From assembly GCA_963971405.1 (NCBI GenBank), contig OZ020486.1, positions 33,193,419-33,257,418 of the forward strand: a DNA stretch of 64,000 nt, given 5' to 3'. Of this stretch, positions 44,861 to 55,271 are shown piece after piece. The notes beneath the pieces are model-generated. The model saw nothing but the letters and a program-made list of their open reading frames with translations. It was not told the origin of the DNA and made no database searches. Origin of the DNA: Psococerastis gibbosa (taxonomy: Eukaryota > Arthropoda > Insecta > Psocodea > Psocidae). Made by a program: the position numbers and the translations under genes. Numbering within the stretch: position 1 is the first letter of the stretch; every line of letters starts with the position of its first letter.

Positions 44861-45670
44861 CTGATCCCCACCCTTTCAAAAAGGCTATGGGGGATTATAA
44901 AGCGTTTGCTAAGACTGATAATCCTTTATTAAGTAGAGGATCGGACCTTTGAGTCTAGTAGCCGAATCCATGTCACAATGATCTTAATATCGAAGTGGAA
45001 TAAAAAATAAAATAATTGACATCGCCAATCAGGGGTAGGTTGGATAGTGTGTCAGAAGTTTATCTAATTTGTGCAGCTATTTATCTTCGGCGTACAAAAA
45101 CAAATGAAAAATGAGGAAACTCAGCAAATTGTTGATTCAAGAGCTTCATAATCTAATTAGGAAACAAATTGCTAATAGCAAATTTGCAAGTTGCAATAAG
45201 GTATAGAGATAACCAGAGTTGAAAGGTTAACAGCAAGTGGTTTGCGGTACAAAAACCCCCGTGTTTACCACAGCTAATCGGCAAGTTATGACTGACTAAC
45301 TGCAAACTTGAGACCAGCAAAAACCTCACAAAGTTACCGCAGCCACTTCTCTTTATAATACCAATTTATATCTTCACTTTCCGAAATTGCGAAGACAGAG
45401 ATTCAGCGGCTGACAATGGTTAGGTTTCGGCTTAATTAAGCTTAAGATCATTTTCCGTAAGCTTGTGACATTTTGATGTTTGAGGTCTTTGTATTGTGCT
45501 GATAGAATCTGTGATCTGGTTCCAATACCCATTAAAGGTTCCGAATGATACAACTTAACAGAGAAATATTATATATGTATATCAGCTATAACATTGGAAA
45601 CTTTGATGGGTTATGCTCGTGCACGTGCTCACTCCCAACACATCTCAGTGCACAGCTCCCTACCCAGTCA
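44861..45670. other. Unassigned DNA
   Basis: Nothing assignable was seen. Confidence 0.5.
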
Positions 45671-45671
45671 C

Positions 45672-45845
45672 TCGCTACGGAGCCACCGAGGTGCAACCTT
45701 CGAAGTCTACGCAGCGCCACTGAAAATGTCGACCGCAGCTGTTGACGAAACGTTTGGAAGTTCACATTCATACTACGGCCCATCAACCCCGATTCTACTG
45801 GATATTCATATGACTCTGACCGCGAAAGCCTTTGCAGCTACATTG
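45672..45845 (+). repeat. Repeat blocks A and B (Penelope-like?), best copy
   Basis: Block A (45675-45729: CGGAGCCACCGAGGTGCAAC, CTTCGAAGTCTACGCAGCG, CCACTGAAAATG) is followed by block B (45738-45845: GTTGACGAAACGTTTGGAAG, ACGGCCCATCAACCCC, GATTCTACTGGAT, CGCGAAAGCCTTTGCAG). Block B translates to VDETFGSSHS, a phrase I associate with Penelope-like element ends, though only from memory. The other copies are at 5.9, 36.9 and 62.5 kb. Confidence 0.6.
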
Positions 45846-46370
45846 GCCTCTGAGCACTCTAAAAATTAGAGTGAAGATACCAATGTGAGGGAAGAAACTG
45901 GTGACTTGAAACTATGTTTGGTAAACTACCCAGTGCCCATAACTTTCATGGGAAATCATCAACAGCAAGGCAAAGAATTTTATAACTAGATCCCACAAGA
46001 TACGATCCTTATACGAGCTGACAAGTCCTGGGATATTGTTATGGCAAACTTTGAAAATCTCGAGAACCAATAACCATTGTGTCCTCAATGTCAAGGGCTC
46101 CCATATCTTATGGAAAATCGTTTTTGAGGGCTCTCAACCAACCGGAAAGGTTGGGAAAAGCATAAAAGTTTGTCATGATTATAAAATGAGAATTATAAAG
46201 AAAAATAAGTTGTGGCTCCTTTTTTTTCATGAATAATCCAAGGTAAACGTTTTTGGCGCAACGCAACGTTGGAGAGCAGCAACCTACAGAGATTTTTATT
46301 CTTTAATTTTATACCTAGGTTTAACCTAGCAAGATACAGAGCCTAATTTATTTTTTGATTATTATTATTA
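45846..46370. other. Unassigned DNA
   Basis: Nothing assignable was seen. Confidence 0.5.
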
Positions 46371-46515
46371 TAAAAGGTTAAATCGCGTACAATTTAATAA
46401 ATGTATCCGATTAACCTCTCCAATCGCCTCACTAAGTCACCTAATTAATACCTATCAGTGCTTGTGTCGAGTTGCGACGCGTCTCCGACCACAAGGTGTC
46501 GAACGAAGTCGCTTG
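46371..46515 (-). mobile_element. SINE3 copy, partly deleted
   Basis: On the minus strand: GCGACTTCG, then a deletion of most of the A-box region, CTTGTGGTCGGAGACGCGTC, GACTTAGTGAGGCGATTGGA and TTGTACGCGATTTAACC. The poly(A) tail is reduced to an A/T-rich stretch. Confidence 0.75.
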
Positions 46516-46880
46516 GAGCTCAAGAGAACGGCCCAAACGGGCCAAGACAGGGAAGATTGGAGAATAAGATGAAAAGTTTTGCAAACCAATCAATAGATGG
46601 CGACTGGAGAAGAAAAATTTAGCCTATGTGTATTTACTTAATATTAAAATATTGAAGCACAGCTACTAGGGTTCTATTATTTCCTTTTTAATTTATTAAC
46701 CCAAACCGACTGGATTATATTTGCAAAGCCCAAACTGCAGCCTTATGGAGAGTTGGAAGTCAATACGATTTAGCATTATCAAGTTTGAGTCCTATTTTTA
46801 CAATGAGTCCCTCGGGCAACAGTGGTACCCTGACCTACGTTCAACAGCATTTATAAATGAAATAAATAAATATTGACGTT
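46516..46880. other. Unassigned, with a possible LINE end
   Basis: GCATTTATAAATGAAATAAATAAATA at 46848-46873 looks like the AATAAA-rich tail of a plus-strand LINE, but no coding part was recognised upstream. Confidence 0.35.
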
Positions 46881-46881
46881 T

Positions 46882-47080
46882 TTGTTCTATTACAAAGTAA
46901 ACCTAGCGGAGTTTGGGCTATAAAGCTCTCTCTGACACTCAACTAGGAAGGCCCGGGACCGCCTGCTTTACATGCCCTCCAAAGCATGGTCAGAAAATTC
47001 GGCAAGTGTGGGACTCGAACCAACAACCTTTTGGGTGAAAGTCGGAGTCTGTACCACTACTCTACATGTCCTGAGCATTT
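46882..47080 (-). mobile_element. SINE2, nearly full-length copy
   Basis: On the minus strand: AGTAGTGGTACAGACTCCGA, CTTTCACCCAAAAGGTTGTT, GGTTCGAGTCCCACACTTG (strong B box), GACCATGCTTTGGAGGGCAT and the 3' end GTAATAGAACAAAAACG. This is the copy with the most canonical B box. Confidence 0.88.
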
Positions 47081-47570
47081 CTACATGGCTCTGTCCAGGG
47101 GGGCTGCCACGGCCCCTGAAAAAATTCCCAGAAATCCTGTAAATCAAGTTCTGGAATTTCAAAACCATTATTAACTTACTAACTTAACTTTAACGGCGCC
47201 TTGTCTCTTCCGATAGCCTCCCTACTACTTATGAGATCGTTCGTTTCGTTATGAGATCAATCGTTAAAAAAGTCCTGTTTGGCGAATAAAAGCGTGCCTA
47301 AAATCTACCATTTTCAAGTATCGGTTAAATTATTATTTAACGGTAATGTTTATTTATCGGTAATCCGGAAAATATTAAACATCCGGTATTTTTTTAAATT
47401 CCCGGAATGCCGTAACTATTCCCAGAACGCGGCAAACCCTTTCCGGGAATCATTTGTTCCAGTATCCCAAGCGGGTGCACAGCTGTGCTATAGGCTCATG
47501 CAATTATATTATACACGGTACGTCATCGCATTGTGATTTACATTAATTAAATTTAATTAAATACCTACTT
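47081..47570. other. Unassigned DNA
   Basis: Nothing assignable was seen. Confidence 0.5.
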
Positions 47571-47664
47571 TCTTGTTCTATTACTATGGCAACCTAGTGG
47601 AGTTATGGCTACAAAGCCCTCTCTTACACTCAACTAGGAAGACCCTCCGACGCATGGCCAGAAA
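47571..47664 (-). mobile_element. SINE2, 3'-half fragment
   Basis: On the minus strand: TTTCTGGCCATGCGTCGGAG, GTCTTCCTAGTTGAGTGTAA, GAGAGGGCTTTGTAGCC and AGTAATAGAACAAG. The tRNA-like part is absent. Confidence 0.75.
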
Positions 47665-47792
47665 ATTTAGTATGTAATCGGTACGTTTTACAAGCCCCCC
47701 CCCCCAAAAAAAATACAATCTGTACGGCAAAAAACTAGCAATCAAGTCTAAAGAATGCGTGCCCAATTCCTAATTTGTCGCAGTATAGGCTA

Positions 47793-48024
47793 GTAGTAGT
47801 ATGGTTTTACACAGTCCCAGGCCACGGTGTGGGACTCCAATGGACCTCCTGATTATAGTGGATTCCAAACCACTTGGGAAACACAGTGAAGTCACACGAT
47901 TAGTTCGGAGGTGACCAGGACAAGTCCTACCATGTTTCCCTACCGGCACTGTGCACACGACCAATTCATCTGCAGCTTTGAACCTTCTCTGGTCCACTGG
48001 ATTCAACTTGGTATGGCGGCCGGC
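47793..48024 (-). mobile_element. SINE4, full-length copy with 14-bp TSD
   Basis: CGCAGTATAGGCTA occurs exactly on both sides (47779-47792 and 48025-48038). On the minus strand the element runs from GGCCGCCATACCAAGTTGAA to a short TAC tail. It is about 90% identical by eye to 41210-41450 and keeps the same open frame (NPVDQRRFKAADELVVC). The exact 14-bp duplication makes it a recent insertion. Confidence 0.88.
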
Positions 48025-48039
48025 CGCAGTATAGGCTAC

Positions 48040-49220
48040 AATTAAGATAACTGATTATCAGGTCGCAACTTCAGTTTTGTAAAAGATAAACACGTATAGT
48101 GGAAGACGGTAAATTTTCATTATGGTGCCGTACAATATTCTAATAATATCTCGGAAAATTTTCAGGGAAATTCATTCGTCCACATGAAACCTTATACAAA
48201 AGAGGAGCCTGCGGCGAATTATAACTATTAAACATGTCGGGAGGGGAGTAGGGAGGGGGGGGGCGAGATAAAAAATATGGGAGACAGCAGCAAGGTTCTC
48301 AGAGTCGGCAGAAGCCGAGCGCCATTTAATTTGAATTCAGAGCCTGAAGTAAGCAGTAATTGGCTGGGGACCCAGCCGGAAAAAAACTGGGAACCAAAGG
48401 AATTAAAAAATATTCCCCTCACCGCGGGGTTGAACCCTCCCCCCCCCCTCCTCCTCCTCCCCAACCACGTGTTCTGCTAATCCCTGCACACAAAAAGAAG
48501 CGAGCCTTAATATGTGTAATCCTTCTGGTGGAAATTCCAAGCTCGGAAAAAATCACGTTGGCAAAATATGGGGCGAATAAATTTTTCAAAAAAGGTTTCA
48601 TTTTATGTGATGGGTTGGGTGAAAATGCCGAAAGCTACTACTATGCTAAATGAAGTTTCTTGACCACGAATGAAATTGGTTTCGAAGGGTTTTTTATAGC
48701 ACGAAACGATAAAAAGAGACAGAAAGGCATTTTCATGTCCTGGATTTTTTTTTTTTTTTTTTTTTTTTTGCGAAAAAAACGGGCTACTTAACTATGTACA
48801 ATGCAGCAATCAAATTATTTTCTCGAAATAAGAACCTGTTATAGAACCTGAAAAAACCATTAATAATGGCAGGCAGTTTTGTATAATCTTTTAGAGTGTA
48901 TGTATTCAAAATAGTAAACTCGCCAAACGAACGTGAACGATCTTCTAAGATGCCCCAACAGAATAGAGGGACTACTGAGGCAAGAAAGGAAGTAATCTTT
49001 TCTGCATATTGTGTGTTCTGTTGGGCCAGTCATAAAACGAACGAAACACTTTGTTTGTTCCAAAACTTCCATAAACAAAATTAAACAAACTCTGCGTTTC
49101 GTTCTTTTCAGCGTCTGCGGGCCTACTATGGCGATTATTTTTAATGGTAGCCTGGGATTAAAATTGTTAAGATAATTTTAAAATGGATAGACTTATTCAA
49201 AATGGTTTTGTTTACAGTTT
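48040..49220. other. Unassigned DNA
   Basis: Nothing assignable. It holds a G-run at 48257-48263, a C-run with CTCCTCCTCC at 48438-48460 and a 24-base T tract at 48746-48769. Confidence 0.5.
48746..48769. repeat. Poly(T) tract
   Basis: A near-pure run of T, possibly the reverse of a retroposon poly(A) tail, but no element head was recognised to its right. Confidence 0.6.
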
Positions 49221-49223
49221 TAA

Positions 49224-49460
49224 TCCGCCAACCATGTTGAATCCATTGGAGCAGAGCATTTTTAAAACTGCGAAAAACTTGGTAGTGTCCACAACGTTGG
49301 CAGGGAAACATGGTGGGACTTGATAACGCGCTGAGACTATACCAGTCAGTATACTGTACGTGCGTGTCGAGTCCTGGTCACCTCCGTGTGACTTTACCAC
49401 GTTCCCCAAGTGGTTCAGAATCCACTATAATCAGGAGGTCCACCCTGTCAGTTAACTCCC
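49224..49460 (+). mobile_element. SINE4-related copy, longer subfamily
   Basis: CCGCCAACCATGTTGAATCC, GGCAGGGAAACATGGTGGGA and CACTATAATCAGGAGGTCCA are shared with SINE4. Between them lies an extra ~50-bp segment (TTGATAACGCGCTGAGACTA ... GTGCGTGTCGAGT) that is also in the 52.5-kb copy but not in the complete SINE4 copies. This marks a second subfamily. Confidence 0.7.
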
Positions 49461-50385
49461 TTTCCACGAGGTGAGTCTTCCGTTAGGGTGCCTCAAGTTA
49501 ACAAACAGACTCACTCCCCCCGCCAGGCTGACAGGGTTACTTAAAACAGAAATGCTGAAAGCAGGTGTTAGAAACAACAACAACACATTTTTAATCCCAA
49601 GTGTAATGTAATACCAATCGCTTGAGTTGACCGGTAGGTTACTGATTTCATAATTTTTATACTGAAACATTTTAGCGAGCCCCTCCCCCCAGTTAAGTAG
49701 AATGTATATCATAATTATGGGAAACACTCCATGCCCCGAAAATATAGTAGGTATCCGGATTCCGATTTTCAAAAATCAAAGTAACAGGTTAGCCCATGCC
49801 CTAATCGTGTAAATACGATAAAATCAGTTTGGGTAAATATACCAAATATACCACCTTCATGAGGGTAACAAGTGTAATAGGTTCTAGCCTTTAAATTTCG
49901 TGTCAACGACTCTTTTTAAAGTGCACCAATGTGTCACTGGGTTCACGTTGAGCGTACAATCCGAATTGTACGAGGCAACGTAACGTACGTGGAGTAGGCC
50001 TATAGACCCCGACGTATTATTTCCCTTCTTTCAAACCGCCATATTTCAAAGTGTGCGCCAAAATTTAAATTCTGAAAGCGAAATTTCCCATCAAACATTT
50101 CTATTGAGTCATGAGAGAGTAGAAATACCAAAATTGATGCAAATTCCGTTGCGTTATTTACGAAGCCCGTGTCTTCGCTTTATAAATCAAATTTCGCTAG
50201 ATCCTCCTACGTAGATTGCAGACTGCAGCTACGGTTCAGGGTAAACTCCCCCAAAATATTTTAATAATATATATATATATAAGACCGACAAAAATAACCA
50301 AAACAAACCTTTTATATTCGGTAATCCTGTAGAAAGGGGTTTCGTTGGAAAATTTCGAAGCGCTTTTCGTGAGGGGGAAATTCGT
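49461..50385. other. Unassigned DNA
   Basis: No gene was recognised. A short (AT)n run lies at 50265-50281. Confidence 0.5.
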
Positions 50386-50399
50386 CGGTGGTTTGTTTT

Positions 50400-50800
50400 C
50401 TAGGGGTTAAGCTTGGGAAGCGGGTATCTTATCACGGGGGATCGGGGGCACAGCACTCACTCTCACACGTCACTCACTCCTTCAGGTATACAGGTTTTCG
50501 AGAACGATGTTTACAATGGCACAGTCACAAACAATACAGACCACCACGAAACGATGCTGACACTGCACTGAAGCCCCGTGCACTTGGCGTCGCTCCAACG
50601 GGCCGCGCCTGCGCAGACGTACCTGCGCCACGAGGCTCGCCTCCCTCCCCAGCTCCAGTACATTTTTCCAGCCCATTGTCGGATTGGGCCTGATTATGTT
50701 CTTTCTCCCACAGGTGATCCAGTTTTGTCTCAAGGCCGCAGGGCCGGGTCCAGGGGATGTTTCACCGCACGGTTCCGATCCCATAGGTTTTAACGTTCAT
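50400..50800. other. GC- and CpG-rich island, possible promoter or exon
   Basis: This is the most GC-rich stretch of the window, with many CpGs (GGGCCGCGCCTGCGCAGACG resembles an NRF1-type site). On the minus strand an ATG-initiated frame from 50784 (MGSEPCGETSPGPGP, then NPTMGWKNVLELGREASLV) runs into CAG/GTACGT at about 50627, a good 5' splice-site consensus. On the plus strand TTCTTTCTCCCACAG at 50699-50713 looks like a 3' splice site. The two readings exclude each other and neither gives a known protein. Confidence 0.35.
50627..50784 (-). CDS. Candidate first coding exon, unknown protein (weak)
   Basis: A 53-codon frame from a true ATG runs to a donor-like CAG/GTACGT. I recognise no domain. 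Support is only the high GC content, the CpG-rich surroundings and the splice-site match. No downstream exon was found, and it could equally be chance in GC-rich DNA. Confidence 0.18.
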
Positions 50801-51465
50801 GCTAATGAAATGGCACGGTTTTTTTAGGTGGTCAATAGTAGAGGCAGCGGCATAGAAATGTAGTACTTTCGTGAAGGAATCCATAGAGTAAGGACATTAA
50901 ATCCCCATTTTTTTATTGGTTAGGCGCGGTTGGGCCTGCGATGTGATTGGTTGGGCACAAGCATTTTCCCATACGACATTGACGACGAACCCAACTTACC
51001 CAACAAACCTACTTAAGATTGGGCACTGGCCGCCATATTTTTATATTTTACTACACTCTGCCTCATTGCCTCATTTGAAAATAATTTCAGTTTTAAAATA
51101 TCAACAAATGAAAACTTTCGCCGCAACGTTCATAAGTTTTTAACGCAGAATGCATACTTTGAAAACTATGTTTAGAATCCGGATAACAATCTGATCACAG
51201 ATATTAGACTTAATGTTTGCTTTGAGCCTCAAACCAGTGGGAAGAGCAAATTTGGCGTTTGAAAACAGTTCCATGCTTTACTTACGGGCCGATTTCCCGC
51301 CCAATTTCCACAGCCCACTTATAAGTTTCAGTCAAAGATGCAGGATGCTTCTCTGTCAATTTAAATTTAATTATATCACTATTAATATTAATAGTATTAT
51401 TGCGCCTGTGCCTACATAATTAACATTGAAGGTTCCTATAGCGGATAAATTGCTTAGTAAAAAAA
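50801..51465. other. Unassigned, with a fragment of the 21.7-kb MITE
   Basis: 50918-50985 (GGTTAGGCGCGGTTGGGCCT, GATGTGATTGGTTGGGCACA, AGCATTTTCCC) matches the interior of the MITE at 21680-21857 in the same orientation. The rest is unassigned. Confidence 0.5.
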
Positions 51466-51469
51466 TTAA

Positions 51470-51800
51470 GCTTATCCTGGAGAGATCGTGTCCCTGAAGT
51501 CCTGAGGCGAATGGGTACAGAAGCCGAGTTGCTGATGACGGTTAACAAACTGAAACTAACATACTTCCGCCATGTGATGAGGAACGAAAAGTATCGCCTT
51601 CTGCTTGTAATAATCCAAGGGAAGATAGAAGGACTGAGGGCTCCGGGTAAAACAAGAACATCCTGTTTGAAAAACCTGAGGTAGTAGCTTGGCAAGAGCA
51701 CGACTTCCCTTTTCAGAGCAGCAGTTTCTAAGGTTCAAATTGCCATTATAATAGCCAATCTTCGATAGAAGAAACATTTAAAGAAGAAGAAGAAGCTTAT
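51470..51800 (+). mobile_element. LINE family C 3' end, best frame
   Basis: An uninterrupted frame at 51484-51684 reads DRVPEVLRRMGTEAELLM, NKLKLTYFRHVMRNE, KYRLLLVIIQGKIEG and APGKTRTSCLKNLR, then a stop. These are the GHVMRN-type and RRRTSWLKNLR motifs of endonuclease-reverse transcriptase LINE C-termini (here the G of GHV is R). The downstream part still contains AAGGTTCAAATTGCCATTAT and CTTCGATAGAAGAAACATTT with an AAG tail to about 51797. It is 5'-truncated. Confidence 0.85.
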
Positions 51801-51999
51801 AATAGCCTCAGCTAAGGTAATGATATCCTCTAAGGTATAATATGGAGTATGGACTGACTTTTGAACCGATGAGGTTGCCAGGCCGATGTAAACTCTGGTT
51901 TCAAGGACCGATCGGAATTATAAAGATTGCTAGTGAGTAGAAGGGCGAAATGGGTAGGGCATTAATAATTAAGACACAAAAATCTGGTGCACACCATCA

Positions 52000-52225
52000 T
52001 TGAAGGAATGATACCCGGATGATACCAAAGACCGAAACACCGCCGACACCGTGGGAGGGATAAGGCGCCGGTAAAGTAAAGTAAGTAAGTTGAAGGAACT
52101 AATAGAAGAGGACGATCGAAGAAGGAATTCACGCAGGAGCTCAAACGCACCAAGAACTGAAGAGGAAGGCGCAGGAGGTGGAGGATTATGTGCAGGAAGT
52201 TGCTGCCAACCAATCGTTGAGATTG
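52000..52225 (+). mobile_element. LINE family E, 3'-terminal fragment
   Basis: CACCATCATTGAAGGAATGA, AGAAGAGGACGATCGAAGAA, GGAATTCACGCAGGAGCTCA and GTTGCTGCCAACCAATCGTT match 9784-9965. A TAAG-like run (52077-52090) interrupts the similarity. Stops occur in every frame. Confidence 0.6.
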
Positions 52226-52484
52226 TGACCCCAGACGAAGAAATAGGTTATGGTCGCGATGGGACTCGGATTAGGGTAAAATGGGAAAGTCTGTTAATGA
52301 CACCACATCGTCACAAATCCTTACAAACAGATTAAAAAAGTTGAAAGGGGCAAGTAAAAAAAAAGTCAAATAATAGTCTCAAAAGTAATGCACATTTCCC
52401 ATCGTACATTTTGATTTCATTTGGCCAAGTTCCCATAGAAACAGTAGCTACTCACATTTTTGGGCTCGGACCGCCATGCATTGG

Positions 52485-52755
52485 TAGATTGAGGTGCCAT
52501 CCACTATTTCTAGGGCCATATCAAGTTGAATCCACCAGAACAGAGCCTGTTAAAAACTGCAGCAAACTTTGTATGAACACAGCGTTGGCAGGGGAACATG
52601 GTGGGACATGATAACGCTCTTAGACACTCTACCTATAATAAATGCGTGTCGAGTTCTGGTCACCTCCGAATTAATCGTGTGACTTTACAATGTTCCCCAG
52701 GTGGTTCGGAATACATTATAATCAGGAGGTCCACCCTTTCAGTCAACTCCCCTTC
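52485..52755 (+). mobile_element. SINE4-related copy, longer subfamily
   Basis: ATATCAAGTTGAATCCACCA, GCGTTGGCAGGGGAACATGG, the subfamily segment CATGATAACGCTCTTAGACA, GTGTCGAGTTCTGGTCACCT and ATAATCAGGAGGTCCACC are in the same order as in 49224-49460. It shares the following TTTCAGT(C)AACTCCC with that copy, so the longer subfamily extends past the ordinary SINE4 3' end. Confidence 0.7.
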
Positions 52756-53559
52756 TCCCTGAGGTGAAGGAAGCTGCCCCTAGTGTGTCACAAGTTAATA
52801 TGCAGACTCATTCTTTATTAACTGACGCATTATACAATACAATTAATTGTCAACTGCCAACTTGAAAACTGTGATATCACATCATTAAATTCAATGGCTG
52901 TACAAAACTTTTAAATTATGAGATTTTGACAAAGTTTTAAAGGCAAAATTAATATGCTACTGTTTGAACAGTAATTGAAGGAAATGAAATATTGTGTTAT
53001 TTAAGCTAAAATACCAGTGAAATTTTAAGTCATACAACTATAGCTGAAGATGGTCGACGAGGAAAAAACTTTTGCGGTGAAAAGCTACAAATTCGTAATG
53101 GAAGAGAAAATATGTGGAGTGAAAGCCGTGTTTGAAGGATCCCCTTGTTGTGGCCAGAGATAAAAGTCCTCGTTGGAAAAGGTGTCCACATTCAAACACT
53201 TTAGGGGGGAGGGGCATTTGATCCAAAACGGTTAGCTGAGCTTCAAAACTTTGAGCACCACGATGATTAGGAATTTCAGCAAATTTCAGAGTTGCGGTAG
53301 GAGGATTCCCTTTATATCCCCTCGCCCTCTGACACTATGCATACCTTTAGGATGCATGTTAAATTGCCGAATGTTGAATGTGTTGTTTCTTCTATCATTA
53401 TACTAGCGCCTTATACGCGTAGGTAAATTTTGGTTGGGAATATAACATTAAAAATAGAGCTTTGCATGTTTTTGTGAGCTCCTCAAAAGATCCAATATTA
53501 TGCCAATTAAAAGACTAAATTTTGCAGAGTGACAATTCAAATTATTTTGCGGCAGGTTC
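52756..53559. other. Unassigned DNA
   Basis: Nothing assignable was seen. Confidence 0.5.
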
Positions 53560-54357
53560 ACCATTAATTGCTAGATCTCTGGCAAGGTACCGTTCATAAA
53601 AACCCTCATCAAACCTTGACAATTTAATAGAACCGGTCCGAGTTCACTCGAACATGCTTTCCAATTTATCAAAATTATTAGATAGAGAAAATTAGTAATT
53701 TTATATTATATTTTATATATATTTTATATATTTTAATATAATATTTTTCCTATGGTTAAATTTCCGATATCTCGGGGGGGGGGGGGGGCGGTTGTCCACC
53801 TGACGTCACTGGAAGTGAGGTAAATTCTCGATAGGTCAAACAAACACATTAATTACCACACAGCAATAATGGCAGGGCATGCAATGCATTTGAGCGCGAA
53901 TTTTCTATCATTTTTTTCAAAAAATAATTTTTTGGGCAAAACCAAATATTTTTTTGGGAAAGCAACCTATCCGGTTTCGTTACTCAATTTAACACCTAAA
54001 ACATGCTTGAAGGTAGAAATCATCGATAGAAAGGTTTCGCATTTTTTAGTCATTTTTTCATTAAAATTTAGTTATTTTTAATTTTTTACCCCCAGAAGCA
54101 AACTATCAAGGGGCAAGCGACCCCCCGCATTTTGTCAACATTAATAACGACTACAATCTACGAGAATTTAAAAGAAATCGTTGGAGCCGTTTTTGAGAAA
54201 TAATTTTTGTAGACGTTTTTTTTGGAGTTTTTTGAAAATAAAACCCCCCCAAATTGAGTTAGCCCAAAAAAAAAAAATTGTCCCGAGGTATGATTTTTGT
54301 GAACCTACATGCCAAATTTCACTCAAATCCACTGAGTAGTTTGCCCGAAAATCGACG

Positions 54358-54408
54358 AACAGACAGACCGACCGACAGACCGACAGACCGACCGACAGAC
54401 AGACATTT
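54358..54408 (+). repeat. GACA/GACC microsatellite in the HINE-like element
   Basis: This is a run of GACA and GACC units (GTCY on the other strand), interrupted a few times. It occupies the same place in every HINE-like copy but differs in length among them. Confidence 0.85.
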
Positions 54409-54495
54409 TGTAAAAACCACTTCTTTGGGTTCCTGGGACCTCAAAACGTGTAAATCCGTTGAAATCTCGGAATCGAAAATTTCGACCATCACAAA

Positions 54496-54527
54496 GCTTT
54501 CCTTATACTACGTATAAATTAGAAAGC
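54496..54527. other. Terminal hairpin of the HINE-like element
   Basis: GCTTTCC pairs imperfectly with GAAAGC, and TTATAC with GTATAA, around a short loop. The copy at 59030-59061 has a perfect stem (GCTTTCC/GGAAAGC plus TTATAC/GTATAA, 13 pairs with an AAT bulge). Confidence 0.75.
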
Positions 54528-54534
54528 AAAAAAG

Positions 54535-55263
54535 GCAGCTAAACTCTCTTTGCGAACAAAAGAACACACTACAAATTATACTGCATTCTTGTGCACGGAT
54601 TTCAAAAAAGGGTCAGTTCGAGCTACAGTATAAGAGCCCCGTATATAACTCTCCGCCGGGCAACAATGCATAATTTGTTGCACCATTACATGACAAGTCC
54701 CCCTTGAGTGCTTTGTGCACTGCGGTATTGTTTAACTGGCCAACAATGGCTAATATTGTTCAATGGTAAACATATTTTTTGTGTACAGAGTGAAAGGGTG
54801 ACAAGGGTAACTGGTTCAAGGCTTTCTGGTTTAGAATACATTCTTGAATTTTGAATTAGACCTCGGTTTTTTCTTCGAGTCTTGGGAAACCCCAAGCAAG
54901 GTTATTCTGATATGCCTACATAGAATTTATACAAAGAGCAGATTGTAGCTGACGCAAAGTGAGACGAAGTGAATAATAAGTTAATTAAAAAAAGTTTTCT
55001 TCGAGGGCAACATTGAATTTTGGAGTTTTACAGTTGTAACAATATTAATGTAATTCGAAAGGTTAACTAAGAACAAGGTGTCAATGAAGGGTGTTTCAGT
55101 ATTTGTTGATCTTGAGATACAAACATACCATCTGTACGTCAGATGGCTTGAAGCACATGAGGTTGCCGTTTCCGCTGTTAAGATACCATACAGAATGTTG
55201 CGGAAGGGGGATTGAAGGATTTAACCCTTTCTTGGAGGGTACACGAAGCCTTTTTTGTACAAA
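54535..55263. other. Unassigned DNA
   Basis: Nothing assignable was seen. Confidence 0.5.
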
Positions 55264-55271
55264 GAATTAGG

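Larger units (their letters stand above)
53560..54534 (+). mobile_element. HINE-like element, longest copy
   Basis: A non-coding element of about 0.9-1.0 kb. In order: GAACCGGTCCGAG with CTCGAACATGCTTTCC; an AT-rich part; GGTTAAATTTCCGATATCTC and a G run; AATAATGGCAG; ACACCTAAAACATGCTTGAA; ATCATCGATAGAAAGGTTTC; GCAAACTATCAAGGGGCAAG; AAATCGTTGGAGCCGTTTTT; ATGATTTTTGTGAACCTACA; TGAGTAGTTTGCCC; a GACA/GACC microsatellite (54358-54408); GGGTTCCTGGGACCTCAAAA; and a terminal hairpin (54496-54527) followed by AAAAAAG. A GTCY-type microsatellite with a 3' hairpin is the plan of Helentron-derived HINE/DINE-1 elements; this assignment is inferred. Confidence 0.75.

Noticed and set aside
53767-53783. 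G-run as a quadruplex-forming regulatory site
   Set aside because: It is one homopolymer run inside a HINE-like copy; similar runs are scattered and vary in length, so no specific role is supported.
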